Source: an uncultured Chlorobiota bacterium
GTDB taxonomy: Bacteria > Bacteroidota > Bacteroidia > Bacteroidales > JAADGE01
Length of the DNA: 10,554 bases
Assembly (NCBI GenBank): GCA_947311265.1
Contig: CAMZKQ010000094.1
Span: forward strand, 1-10,554
Direction: 5' to 3'
In this document: positions 1 through 7,613 of the stretch, piece by piece
Layout of the letters: each line of letters starts with the position of its first letter
Position numbering within the stretch: position 1 is the stretch's first letter
Made by a program: the position numbers and the translations under genes
Notes under the pieces: model-generated
What the model saw: the letters and a program-made list of their open reading frames with translations, nothing else
Databases searched by the model: none
What the model was told of the DNA's origin: nothing

Positions 1-2435
1 CCATTGTTTTTTTTGGAAGTATCGATTAATGCGGTTTGTATTCGGCTGGCGTAGTTTATGCTGTGTTCTATTTCTTCTTTTTGTTTTACGATTTCTGCGG
101 TTCGGCGTGTTACTTCGGCTTCTAGTTTTTCTTTGTCTTTGGTTAATTTTGTTAATCGTGCTTTAACTAAGAGAAGTATAGTCAAAATTATTAATACTGC
201 CATAAGGGTTATGAACCACCAGCGTTGCCATAGTGGAGGGCTTATTTTAAATTTAAAAGTGGCCGCTTTACTGCCCGTCCAGATGCCTGCTGCATGGGAT
301 ACCTCTACAACGAAAGTATATTTGCCTGGGGGCAAATTGGAGTAGGTTTGTGTTTTGTAGGCTTGTGTATAAATCCAGTCCAAATCATAGCCTATAAGTT
401 TGTGCCTGTATTGTAGGCTATTTGGGGATTTGTACCAAAATGCGGAATAGCTAAAGATGAGGTGGTTTTCGTCGTAGCTAAGTGCTGCCGAGTCGGGCTC
501 GAAGGTGGTAAAGTTTATTTCTTTTTTTATTAAAAAGATTAGTGGGCGTTTTGTTCTCTCTTTTTCTTCATTAGCGTTATATTTTACGACACCTTTTTTG
601 GTCCCTATCCATATATTTTGGCTTTTGTCCTTATAAATAGCATTTAGGCTGGGTTCTAAGTAAGATACATTTGCATCTTCACCAAAAAAGCGTATTTTAA
701 AATTGTCTGTATTAATAATTTCGATGCCTAGGTTGCTGGTTAAAAGAATTTCGTTGTTGCCTTTGTTGATAAGCGAACTGTATGCTAAGTTTGCTAAGCC
801 TTCTTTTTGCCCTATGTTTTTAAATTTATTTCCATCGTATATAAATAGCCCTGCGTCGGCACTAATGCACCATACATTTTGTTTATCATCTTCGGTGAAA
901 CCGTAGAAGCGTTTGGCGGTAAGCCCATTAGATTTGTCGAAATTAGTAATTTTTCCGTTTTTGTAAAGGGAAAGTCCGCCATCTTGTGCAATCCATGTGT
1001 TGCCTTTGGAGTCTATAAAGGTTTGGTACACATAGTTGCTTTTTAAGCCTTTATCATTATTTATAGTAGTGTAACTTAGGGTTTCATTTTCTGTATTAAC
1101 AATGGTTGCTCCGCCTCCTAGTGTGGAAAGCCAGACTTCATTTTTAGTGCCTGTAATTGCAATTATACTGTTGTCTGCAATCCCATCTTTTTTCAGTAGT
1201 TGTTTGTAGGATAGCGTTTTGGGGTTGATTATAAAAACACCTTCATCGTATGTGCCTGCCCATATATTTCCTTTTGGGTCTTCAAATAGGGATATAAAAG
1301 CTGTGCTTTCAAATTGCGATGTGAATACATTTGTAAATTCAAGCTCACCCGATTTGTTTTTAACACAACGGTAAAGCCCTTTTTCGGTACATAGCCATTG
1401 GGTATCTTCATTTTTACTAATTATAAAACTGATTATTTTTTCGGAAGGCAAGCCATTTTTTAGGCTCATAAACTCAAAGTCGTTTAAGCTGCATTTTAGT
1501 AAGCTGCCTGTTGTGCCTACCCAAAGGTTGTTTTCTCTGTCTATAAAAACAGTTTTTGTTCTTTTGTTGGTAATTCCATCTTTGCTTGTTAATGTCTGTA
1601 AAGCGTTATTGCTAGTATTTATACGTAAGATGCCGTTTGCGGCAGTACTTATCCAAACTTCATTTTTACCGTTGCTGGCAAAATTATTAAGTGAATTTTC
1701 ATTAATACCTACTGGCGATGAGAATTTGTAAGTAGTACTGTTGCACTGGACGATACCAGCTTCCTCCATACCTATCTTCATTGTGCTGTTGCCCAAAAAT
1801 TGAATATCTCGTACAATATTGTCTGGCAAGCCGGCTTTCATGGTAATGCTTTTTAGCTTTTCGCCTTTGTGGTCAAAAATCACAATGCCATTGTCTGTTC
1901 CTACCCAAATATTGCCTTTGTCGTCCTCTTGGGTACAATATACAAAATCAGAAACGCCCTCTTCGTCCCACAAGCTATACATTCTATTTTTCTTTTCGGT
2001 ATAGTAGTAAAGCCCTTCGCCTTGTGTAGAGAACCATATTGTGTTTTTAGAGTCGGCATAAATATGTGCTATTTTTTCGCTTGGTACGCCTTCTGGCGGG
2101 TCAAATATTTGGATAGAGTCGTTAGCAAGTTTTGATATTTTCCCTTTTTTTCCGCCTATCCACAGCGTGTTATTTTTATCGCAACAGATGGCTGTAATAT
2201 TATTGGCAGCTAAGCCTTCTTTGGTGGTAAAGTAGCTAAAAACGAGCCCATCGTATTTCACTAGCCCTTCGCTTGTGCCTAGCCAGATGTAGCCAGTTTG
2301 GTCTTGGCAGATTGTATTTACTTTAAAGTTTTTTTTATTGCGGAATATTTTGTACTCGGTAAAGTGCGGCGACTGCGAGAATGCAGGTGCAATGTAAAGT
2401 ATTAATAATATAAAAATTGTGAGTTTTTTTTTCAT
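1..2435 (-). CDS. Periplasmic two-component-type beta-propeller sensor, C-terminus outside window
   Basis: The minus-strand frame stays open from the ATG at 2435 to the window edge (811 codons, no stop), so the 3' end is missing. The protein starts with a signal peptide (residues 1-20, cleavage likely after AFS). About 12-14 repeats of the two-component regulator propeller type follow, each with a core like D..GNIWVGT..G; clear ones include GYIWLGTSEGL near residue 50 and QNIWIGTKKGV near 620. They probably fold as two seven-bladed propellers. A Y_Y_Y domain (about 664-731, with LIGYDLDW and NLPPGKYTF), one membrane helix (739-757) and a charged coiled coil (758-790) come next. The last visible stretch, SINYASRIQTALI (792-804), is the linker I associate with SpoIIE/PP2C-type phosphatase outputs in Bacteroidota; a histidine kinase is the alternative. 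By family, the propeller senses a periplasmic ligand and signals inward. An in-frame ATG at 2444 is an alternative start. No clear promoter or terminator separates it from the YceI gene upstream, 93 bases away on the same strand. Confidence 0.9.
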   Translation of the reverse strand, partial: MKKKLTIFILLILYIAPAFSQSPHFTEYKIFRNKKNFKVNTICQDQTGYIWLGTSEGLVKYDGLVFSYFTTKEGLAANNITAICCDKNNTLWIGGKKGKISKLANDSIQIFDPPEGVPSEKIAHIYADSKNTIWFSTQGEGLYYYTEKKNRMYSLWDEEGVSDFVYCTQEDDKGNIWVGTDNGIVIFDHKGEKLKSITMKAGLPDNIVRDIQFLGNSTMKIGMEEAGIVQCNSTTYKFSSPVGINENSLNNFASNGKNEVWISTAANGILRINTSNNALQTLTSKDGITNKRTKTVFIDRENNLWVGTTGSLLKCSLNDFEFMSLKNGLPSEKIISFIISKNEDTQWLCTEKGLYRCVKNKSGELEFTNVFTSQFESTAFISLFEDPKGNIWAGTYDEGVFIINPKTLSYKQLLKKDGIADNSIIAITGTKNEVWLSTLGGGATIVNTENETLSYTTINNDKGLKSNYVYQTFIDSKGNTWIAQDGGLSLYKNGKITNFDKSNGLTAKRFYGFTEDDKQNVWCISADAGLFIYDGNKFKNIGQKEGLANLAYSSLINKGNNEILLTSNLGIEIINTDNFKIRFFGEDANVSYLEPSLNAIYKDKSQNIWIGTKKGVVKYNANEEKERTKRPLIFLIKKEINFTTFEPDSAALSYDENHLIFSYSAFWYKSPNSLQYRHKLIGYDLDWIYTQAYKTQTYSNLPPGKYTFVVEVSHAAGIWTGSKAATFKFKISPPLWQRWWFITLMAVLIILTILLLVKARLTKLTKDKEKLEAEVTRRTAEIVKQKEEIEHSINYASRIQTALIDTSKKNN

Positions 2436-2528
2436 TCTACACATAATTTAACACTCTCATTTTCAAGCAAATAAAATCACCAATATATCTAAAAGTTTAA
2501 GTAGCCCATTAATAATATTAAAGGTTAA

Positions 2529-3080
2529 TTATTTTTTATTGAGGACAGCAGAAATTTTCACTCTAATTTCAGAAGCTATTTTCTGGTTTACAATACTAGG
2601 AATTGTAATCTCGTGTTCTTCTAATGGGACATTAAAATTAGATGTTATGCTTAGCCCACTCCTTCCTACTTTAAGGGTACACCTTATAATCCGACGCTGC
2701 GAAATGCCATGGATTGTAAGTTTCCCTTTTGCTCTTACTTTATATATACCCGGCGAGGCGAAGTCTATATCTTCGATAATCCTACCTTTAAAAGAGGCTT
2801 TGGGGTACTTATCCGATTCCATGTAATTTTCGTTAAAATGCTCTTGTTGCAAAGCACTATTAAAGCCTTTAAAACTTTTAATTTTTGCTTTGAAAAAGAA
2901 CTGCCGAGTATCGGTATCTAGCACTCCCGTTAGCTTTGTTGATGATGCCTTAATAAGTTCCAGAGGGGCATCGGAGGTGAAATCAATATTGCCTTTACCT
3001 ATAAATACACCAGCCTCTTTGGGTGAAAATGAGCCCAAAGATAAAAGTGAAACCGAAATAAAAATAATCAATGTTTTCAT
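2529..3080 (-). CDS. YceI family secreted protein
   Basis: This gene encodes a 183-residue protein. It has a signal peptide (about residues 1-19, MKTLIIFISVSLLSLGSFS) and then one YceI-like domain filling the rest. Recognisable family features are the MESDKYPKASFKGRI segment (87-101) and the KGKLTIHGISQ strand (118-128). YceI proteins are periplasmic or secreted lipocalin-like beta barrels; characterised members bind isoprenoid-type lipids, but the ligand here cannot be read from sequence. The frame extends upstream to an ATG at 3269, but I chose the ATG at 3080: it gives a proper signal peptide and normal family length, and the extra 63 residues look like translated intergenic DNA and overlap a candidate promoter. 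It lies 93 bases upstream of the propeller sensor on the same strand, with no terminator seen between, so joint transcription is possible. It is divergent from the YihY gene. Family assignment is firm; the function is not. Confidence 0.88.
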   Translation of the reverse strand: MKTLIIFISVSLLSLGSFSPKEAGVFIGKGNIDFTSDAPLELIKASSTKLTGVLDTDTRQFFFKAKIKSFKGFNSALQQEHFNENYMESDKYPKASFKGRIIEDIDFASPGIYKVRAKGKLTIHGISQRRIIRCTLKVGRSGLSITSNFNVPLEEHEITIPSIVNQKIASEIRVKISAVLNKK

Positions 3081-3157
3081 GTTGTTCTGTAAATTAATAA
3101 AAATAGGTTTTAAATTAGAGCTGTTTTCATAATTTAAGGTGGTAATATCCTTAATAG

Positions 3158-3165
3158 CAAATATA
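3158..3165 (-). promoter_or_regulatory. Candidate -7 promoter element for the YceI gene
   Basis: Read on the minus strand, these bases are TATATTTG, a full match to the Bacteroidota -7 consensus TAnnTTTG. Transcription would start near 3151 and leave an untranslated leader of about 70 bases before the ATG at 3080. No good TTG -33 element lies at the usual distance of roughly 19 bases upstream, so this is a motif match only. Its position inside the extended reading frame is one reason for preferring the shorter YceI start. Confidence 0.3.
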
Positions 3166-3317
3166 ACGCCAAAGGTTGCCAGGTTATTATAACTTAAAAT
3201 TAAGAACTGCTTGCTTAGAAGAGTTGAATTTAAGTTTTTAAAAATACAATTATAATTTATCCCAAACAAAATATTTATGATAAAGGGGCTAAAAAAGGCA
3301 TAAAATCTAAAATATTG

Positions 3318-3335
3318 AGCCTAAAAAGCCTAAAA
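3318..3335. repeat. Perfect tandem duplication of a 9-mer
   Basis: AGCCTAAAA occurs twice back to back, 20 bases upstream of the probable start of the YihY gene. It lies in the divergent intergenic region 3081-3354, which is otherwise AT-rich and holds no gene I can support. It could be a binding site for a regulator of the YihY gene or simple replication slippage; the sequence alone does not decide. Confidence 0.4.
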
Positions 3336-3349
3336 TTAAATAATTGTTT

Positions 3350-3357
3350 TAATTTTG
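3350..3357 (+). promoter_or_regulatory. Candidate -7 promoter element at the YihY gene start
   Basis: TAATTTTG matches TAnnTTTG completely, but no TTG lies at the usual -33 distance. Its last three bases are the TTG used as the likely start codon of the YihY gene. If this promoter is real, the transcript would begin near 3363 and translation would have to start downstream, most likely at the ATG at 3439, which is preceded by the purine-rich AAGAAGGAA. The promoter and the TTG start are therefore competing readings. Confidence 0.22.
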
Positions 3358-4719
3358 AAACGAAGTAAACAGAACAAAGCTAAAAAAGTGAAAGACAAGT
3401 TTTTAAAAATAAAATATTTCTTCAAAGAAGGAATTTGGATGATAGATGCCGAGAATTTGCCTTGGTATAAACGTGTAGGGGTAAAATCGCTACAAGTAAC
3501 TTTACTAGCCATAATGGGCTTTCGGGAGGATAGGCTAAATATGCACGCTTCGGCACTTACGTTTTTTACGATGCTATCAATAGTGCCAGTAGTGGCACTT
3601 GGTTTTGGTATTGCCAAGGGGTTCAATCTGGAAAATGTACTGGAAGATGAGCTAAAAAAAAACATGGCAGGGCAACAGGAAGTTACCAACTACATAATAA
3701 CCTTCACGCACTCCATGCTCGACAATGCCAAAGGTGGGCTTATTGCAGGCATTGGGCTAGGGCTTTTGCTTTGGTCGGTAATGAAATTGCTTATAAATAT
3801 CGAAAATACATTTAACGACATTTGGGAAATAAAAAAATCCCGCAGTTTAGTGCGTAAACTTACCGATTATTTTTCGATAATGCTTTTTAGCCCAATAGTA
3901 ATGGTATTGTCCAGTAGCACTACCGTTTTCATGACCACCCAGTTCAAGGAAATTACAACAGAAACAGCCTATTTAAGTTTTGCGACCCCCCTATTTTTAG
4001 AGTCAGCACGTATTGTACCCTATTTCATAATTTCTGCCCTTTTTACCATGCTCTATTTAGTAATGCCCAATACCAAAGTTCATTTTAAATCGGCCATTAT
4101 TGCAGGTGTTTTAGCAGGCGTTTCTTTTCAGGTTTTCCAAGGACTTTATATTTATGTTCAGGCATCAGCAAGTAGAGTTAGTGCCATTTATGGCAGTTTT
4201 GCCGCCTTGCCTTTATTTTTGATATGGCTTCAAATAAGTTGGCTAATAGTCCTTTTTGGTGCAGAAGTTGCTTTTGCAGTACAGAATTTAAGAATGAAGG
4301 GAGCATCGGCCAGAGATAAAGATTTAAGCATTGTTTACCAAAAAAAGATTGCTCTACTTATTGTAAAAACAACCGCAGATATTTTCAAGTCTGGCAAAAA
4401 GGCCCTTAATATTGCTGAAATATCCCAAAGGATAAACACCCCCCACTATACCGTAAAAAGCATAATGAAAACATTACAAAAAGCAGGAATAATGGCCGCC
4501 ATAAAACCCCTTTCCAGAGGCAAAAACTACCTCTACCAACCAGCACAAAGCGTTTCCCGCCTTTCGGTAATGACAATAATTGAAGCCTACGAAAATTTGG
4601 GGGAAGACAAAAGCAACTTTATCAAAAATAAAAAAATAAATACCATTTCAGAAAAAATGAAATACTTTAATGATACAAATTTTAATGACAAAGAGAATAA
4701 GTTACTTACAGATATATAA
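3355..4719 (+). CDS. YihY/virulence factor BrkB family membrane protein with winged-helix-like tail
   Basis: The product is a 454-residue inner-membrane protein. Six hydrophobic segments lie at about 66-88, 127-148, 174-195, 220-237, 247-268 and 290-310. The block around residues 278-308 (IYGSFAALPLFLIWLQISW followed by FGAEVAFA) is typical of the family, as are ASALTFFTMLSIVP (65-78) and KGGLIAGIGLGLLLW (126-140). The family was once annotated as ribonuclease BN, which is not supported; its role remains unclear, with transport suggested. Residues 326-396 form a cytoplasmic tail resembling a winged helix: AEISQRINTPHYTVKSIMK (354-372) looks like helix-turn-helix, and RGKNYLYQP (388-396) fits a wing. 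The start is uncertain: the only upstream option in frame is TTG at 3355, with a stop at 3337, while ATG at 3439 has a better ribosome site but drops 28 residues, including the FFKEGIW segment that I recall as common in homologues. It sits 83 bases before polA on the same strand. Confidence 0.88.
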   Translation: MKRSKQNKAKKVKDKFLKIKYFFKEGIWMIDAENLPWYKRVGVKSLQVTLLAIMGFREDRLNMHASALTFFTMLSIVPVVALGFGIAKGFNLENVLEDELKKNMAGQQEVTNYIITFTHSMLDNAKGGLIAGIGLGLLLWSVMKLLINIENTFNDIWEIKKSRSLVRKLTDYFSIMLFSPIVMVLSSSTTVFMTTQFKEITTETAYLSFATPLFLESARIVPYFIISALFTMLYLVMPNTKVHFKSAIIAGVLAGVSFQVFQGLYIYVQASASRVSAIYGSFAALPLFLIWLQISWLIVLFGAEVAFAVQNLRMKGASARDKDLSIVYQKKIALLIVKTTADIFKSGKKALNIAEISQRINTPHYTVKSIMKTLQKAGIMAAIKPLSRGKNYLYQPAQSVSRLSVMTIIEAYENLGEDKSNFIKNKKINTISEKMKYFNDTNFNDKENKLLTDI

Positions 4720-4802
4720 ACTGTCAGTTCAGGTGATAATTAATAATGCCATCATTTACAAGCTATTACAAACGCTCACGAATCCAAAATAACTAAAAAA
4801 TA

Positions 4803-5903
4803 ATGACCCCAAATACAGACAAAAAATTATTCCTTTTAGATGCTTACGCATTAATATTTAGAGCCTACTACGCCTTTATAAAAAACCCAAGATACAACTC
4901 CAAAGGGCTAAACACATCAGCCGTATTAGGCTTCACCAACACCCTAGAAGAAGTACTAAAAAAAGAAACACCCACCCATATAGCCGTAGTATTTGACCTG
5001 CCCGAACCCACCTTTCGCCACAAGCTAGACCCCAACTACAAAGCACAACGCCCACCCACCCCCGAAGACCTAATAAAAGCAGTCCCCTACATAAAACAAA
5101 TCATCAAAGGCTTTAATATCCCAATAGTTTCCCAGCCCGGCTACGAGGCCGACGATGTTATCGGCACGCTAGCAAAAAAAGCCGAAAAAGAAGGCTTTAC
5201 AGTATATATGATGACCCCCGATAAAGATTACGCCCAGCTCGTATCCGAAAATATCTCCATGTTCAAACCCAAAAGCCGTGGCGGCGGGCATAGCATTTTT
5301 GGGCTAAAAGAATGCCTCGAAAAATACCAAATCCAAGACCCAAAACAATTTATTGATATTCTAGCACTTTGGGGCGATGCCTCCGACAACAGAAAAGGCG
5401 TACCAGGGATTGGCGAAAAAACAGCCATAAAACTAATCAACAAATACAAATCAATAACCGGTATTTACAAAAATATCCACGAACTAAAAGGCAAGCAAAA
5501 AGAAAACCTAGAAAATAGTATCGAAATATTAAAACTCTCCAAAACACTAGTAACCATACCCACCGACATCGAAACTGTTGAGTTTAACGAAAAAACATTT
5601 AAACTAGACCCACCCAACTACGAAGCCCTAAAAGACGTATTTGCCGAACTCGAATTTAATGCCCTAGCCAAACGTATCTTACCCAACGCCCCCCCACCAG
5701 AATTTGAAGCCGGCAGCCTTTTCGGTAGCCCCCTTGCCAATACCTCCGCTGGGGCGGAAGAAAAAAAAATCAGCCCATTCAAAACCATCGAAACCGTAGA
5801 ACACAACTACGTTTTAGTAGATACATTCGAGAAACGAAAAAAACTAGCCCAAAAACTAGAAAAATGCGAACAATTTTGTTTCGATACCAAACAACAGGAC
5901 TAA
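4803..5903 (+). CDS. polA: DNA polymerase I, N-terminal part (5'-3' nuclease domain)
   Basis: This 366-residue frame holds the 5'-to-3' flap nuclease that removes RNA primers and displaced strands at nicks. Metal-binding acidic residues are visible at D13 (LFLLDAYALIFRAYYAF), D65 (VVFD), E115-D117-D118 (GYEADDVIG), D140 and D142 (TPDKDYAQL), and D192 and D195 (GDASDN). The DNA-binding helix-hairpin-helix GVPGIGEKTA spans 199-208. The usual SDNIPG segment reads SDNRKG here, a small departure. Residues about 290-362 are the linker and the first strand of the 3'-5' exonuclease domain, ending in FDT. The last four residues and stop (KQQD, 5889-5903) come from the frameshift and are not native. 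The ATG at 4803 follows an A-rich leader. The gap of 83 bases after the YihY gene holds no terminator or clear promoter, so readthrough from upstream is possible. Confidence 0.9.
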   Translation: MTPNTDKKLFLLDAYALIFRAYYAFIKNPRYNSKGLNTSAVLGFTNTLEEVLKKETPTHIAVVFDLPEPTFRHKLDPNYKAQRPPTPEDLIKAVPYIKQIIKGFNIPIVSQPGYEADDVIGTLAKKAEKEGFTVYMMTPDKDYAQLVSENISMFKPKSRGGGHSIFGLKECLEKYQIQDPKQFIDILALWGDASDNRKGVPGIGEKTAIKLINKYKSITGIYKNIHELKGKQKENLENSIEILKLSKTLVTIPTDIETVEFNEKTFKLDPPNYEALKDVFAELEFNALAKRILPNAPPPEFEAGSLFGSPLANTSAGAEEKKISPFKTIETVEHNYVLVDTFEKRKKLAQKLEKCEQFCFDTKQQD

Positions 5904-7591
5904 ACCCCCACGAAGTAGCCCTAGTAGGCATCGCATTTTCATACAAAAAACACGAAGCCTACTATGTACCAATCCCAGAAAACAAAGCAGGAGCTGCACT
6001 CATTATAAACGACCTAAAACCCGCCCTAGAAAACCCCAAAAGCATCAAAATAGGGCAAAATATAAAATACGATATTTTGGTCATGCAAAACCATGGCGTA
6101 AAAGTACAAGGGCAACTTTTCGATACCATGATTGCCCACTACCTACTGCACCCTAGCAAAAAACACAAAATGGACACTATGGCAGAAACCGAATTAAACT
6201 ACTCCCCAGTTGCCATAGAAACCCTTATCGGGAAAAAAGGAAAAAAACAACGCTCGATGAAAGACATCGCCCCCGAAAAAGTAAAAGAATACGCTGGAGA
6301 AGATGCAGATATAACCATGCAACTAAAGCACACCTTATATAAGCAACTCAAAAACGAAGATTTACTAAAACTCGCAGAAGAAATAGAGTTCCCTCTTATT
6401 CAAGTACTTGCCGATATGGAAGCCGCAGGCATTTACATGAACCCAAGCACCCTTTCCTCTTTTGAAAAAGAGCTAGAAGCTAACATTGAAAAAACAGTAA
6501 GCAAAATTTACGATATAGCAGGCGAAACATTCAACATAGCCTCGCCAAAACAATTAGGTATAATTCTATTTGAAAAACTAAAAGTATCCGATAAACCAAA
6601 ACTAACAAAAACCAAACAATATTCCACTAGCGAACAAGAGCTCTCCAAGCTAAAAGGCAAACATGAAATAATTAATCTAATTTTAAGTTTCCGCTCCAAT
6701 AGCAAACTCCTATCCACTTACGTTAAGGCGTTGCCTTTGCTTATCAGCAAAAAAACAGGACGAATACACACCTCCTACAACCAAGCCGTTGCCTCAACCG
6801 GGCGGCTAAGCTCCACCAACCCCAATTTACAAAATATCCCAATCAGAACAGCAGAAGGCAAACGCATAAGAAAAGCATTTGAACCTGCCGACCAAAACCA
6901 CATTTTACTAGCCGCCGATTACTCCCAAATAGAACTCCGCCTAATTGCACACCTTAGCAAAGACCAAGCAATGCTTGCCGCATTTAACAACAACGAGGAT
7001 ATACACACCGCAACGGCCGCAAAAATCTATGAAATACCCGAAAAAGAAGTAAGCAGAGAAATGCGAAGCAATGCAAAATCCGCCAACTTCGGCATTATTT
7101 ATGGCATTTCAGCCTTTGGCTTATCCGAAAACTTGGGCATTTCTCGCTCCGAAGCCAAGCAACTTATCGACGGTTACTTTAAAACCTACCCCGCCGTAAA
7201 AGATTACATGAAAGCCAACGTAGATTTTGCCAGAAAACACACTTACGTGGAAACTATTTTTGGAAGAAAACGCTACCTCAAAGACATAAATTCTGCCAAC
7301 TCAATGGTACGCAGCGCAGCTGAGCGGAACGCCATAAATGCCCCTGTACAAGGCACGGCTGCCGATATAATTAAAATCGCAATGATAAAATGTGCCATTC
7401 TGCTAAAAGAAAACAATCTAAAAACAAAGATGCTCCTACAGGTACACGACGAACTCGTTTTTGATGTTCCCAAAGAGGAGTTAAAAAAAGTTAAAATTTT
7501 AATTTCCGAAGCCATGGAACACTCCGCCCAACTTAGCGTAAAACTTATAGTAGAAACTGGCACAGGACAAAATTGGCTCGATGCCCACTAA
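5864..7591 (+). CDS. polA: DNA polymerase I, C-terminal part (3'-5' exonuclease remnant and polymerase domain)
   Basis: This 575-residue frame supplies the Klenow-like part. Exonuclease motif II (NIKYD, D70) and motif III (YAGEDAD, Y143 and D147) are present, but motif I is cut by the frameshift: residues 1-9 (MRTILFRYQ) are out-of-frame translation of the end of the front half. The polymerase domain carries TGRLSSTNPNLQNIP near residue 310, motif A DYSQIE (D352), the O-helix with R401, K405, F409 and Y413 in RSNAKSANFGIIYG, and motif C VHDE (D529). All residues needed for nucleotide addition are there, and F409 is the usual dideoxy-discriminating type. The ATG at 5864 is only the first start codon in this frame, which is open from 5729; it is probably not the native start. 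If translated alone, the product would be a polymerase without proofreading. Confidence 0.9.
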   Translation: MRTILFRYQTTGLNPHEVALVGIAFSYKKHEAYYVPIPENKAGAALIINDLKPALENPKSIKIGQNIKYDILVMQNHGVKVQGQLFDTMIAHYLLHPSKKHKMDTMAETELNYSPVAIETLIGKKGKKQRSMKDIAPEKVKEYAGEDADITMQLKHTLYKQLKNEDLLKLAEEIEFPLIQVLADMEAAGIYMNPSTLSSFEKELEANIEKTVSKIYDIAGETFNIASPKQLGIILFEKLKVSDKPKLTKTKQYSTSEQELSKLKGKHEIINLILSFRSNSKLLSTYVKALPLLISKKTGRIHTSYNQAVASTGRLSSTNPNLQNIPIRTAEGKRIRKAFEPADQNHILLAADYSQIELRLIAHLSKDQAMLAAFNNNEDIHTATAAKIYEIPEKEVSREMRSNAKSANFGIIYGISAFGLSENLGISRSEAKQLIDGYFKTYPAVKDYMKANVDFARKHTYVETIFGRKRYLKDINSANSMVRSAAERNAINAPVQGTAADIIKIAMIKCAILLKENNLKTKMLLQVHDELVFDVPKEELKKVKILISEAMEHSAQLSVKLIVETGTGQNWLDAH

Positions 7592-7613
7592 AAAGCAAAA
7601 AAAACGGCTCATT

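Larger units (their letters stand above)
4803..7591 (+). pseudogene. polA: polA locus (DNA polymerase I), reading frame broken by one missing base
   Basis: The two reading frames at 4803-5903 and 5864-7591 are the front and back of one DNA polymerase I gene. The first frame is collinear with Pol I up to FDT (360-362, GAT ACC ending at 5888). Homology then jumps to the -1 frame, which continues TTGLNP. Inserting one base (a G would give GAA) after 5888 restores the DTET exonuclease motif and gives 929 residues, against 928 in E. coli. In that numbering the catalytic residues are D361, E363, D424, Y497, D501, D706 and D883; E. coli has D355, E357, D424, Y497, D501, D705 and D882. Everything else looks intact and under selection, so the break is recent or a sequence error. 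The pseudogene label records the broken frame only and does not mean the gene is dead. Confidence 0.85.

Noticed and set aside
58..2135. Several plus-strand frames of 61-95 codons across the left part
   Set aside because: They are shadows of the continuous minus-strand propeller gene and have no family-like sequence or ribosome sites.
42..2320. Repeated sequence that might be a CRISPR-like or tandem DNA repeat
   Set aside because: The periodicity is at protein level only (propeller blades with varied spacing and divergent DNA).
2539..3132. Plus-strand frames of 70-95 codons opposite the YceI gene
   Set aside because: They are antisense to a clear YceI reading frame and show no recognisable domain.
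3081..3269. A 63-residue N-terminal extension of the YceI protein starting at the ATG at 3269
   Set aside because: The extension buries a good signal peptide, looks like translated AT-rich intergenic DNA and overlaps a candidate promoter.
5761..5843. Programmed -1 frameshifting as the main explanation of split polA
   Set aside because: Pol I-like sequence continues in the first frame for about 15 codons beyond the last A run, up to FDT, so a shift at these runs would replace conserved residues. A missing base after 5888 fits better.
7273..7563. Minus-strand frame of 96 codons inside the polymerase region
   Set aside because: It is antisense to the strongly conserved motif C region of polA and shows no independent features.
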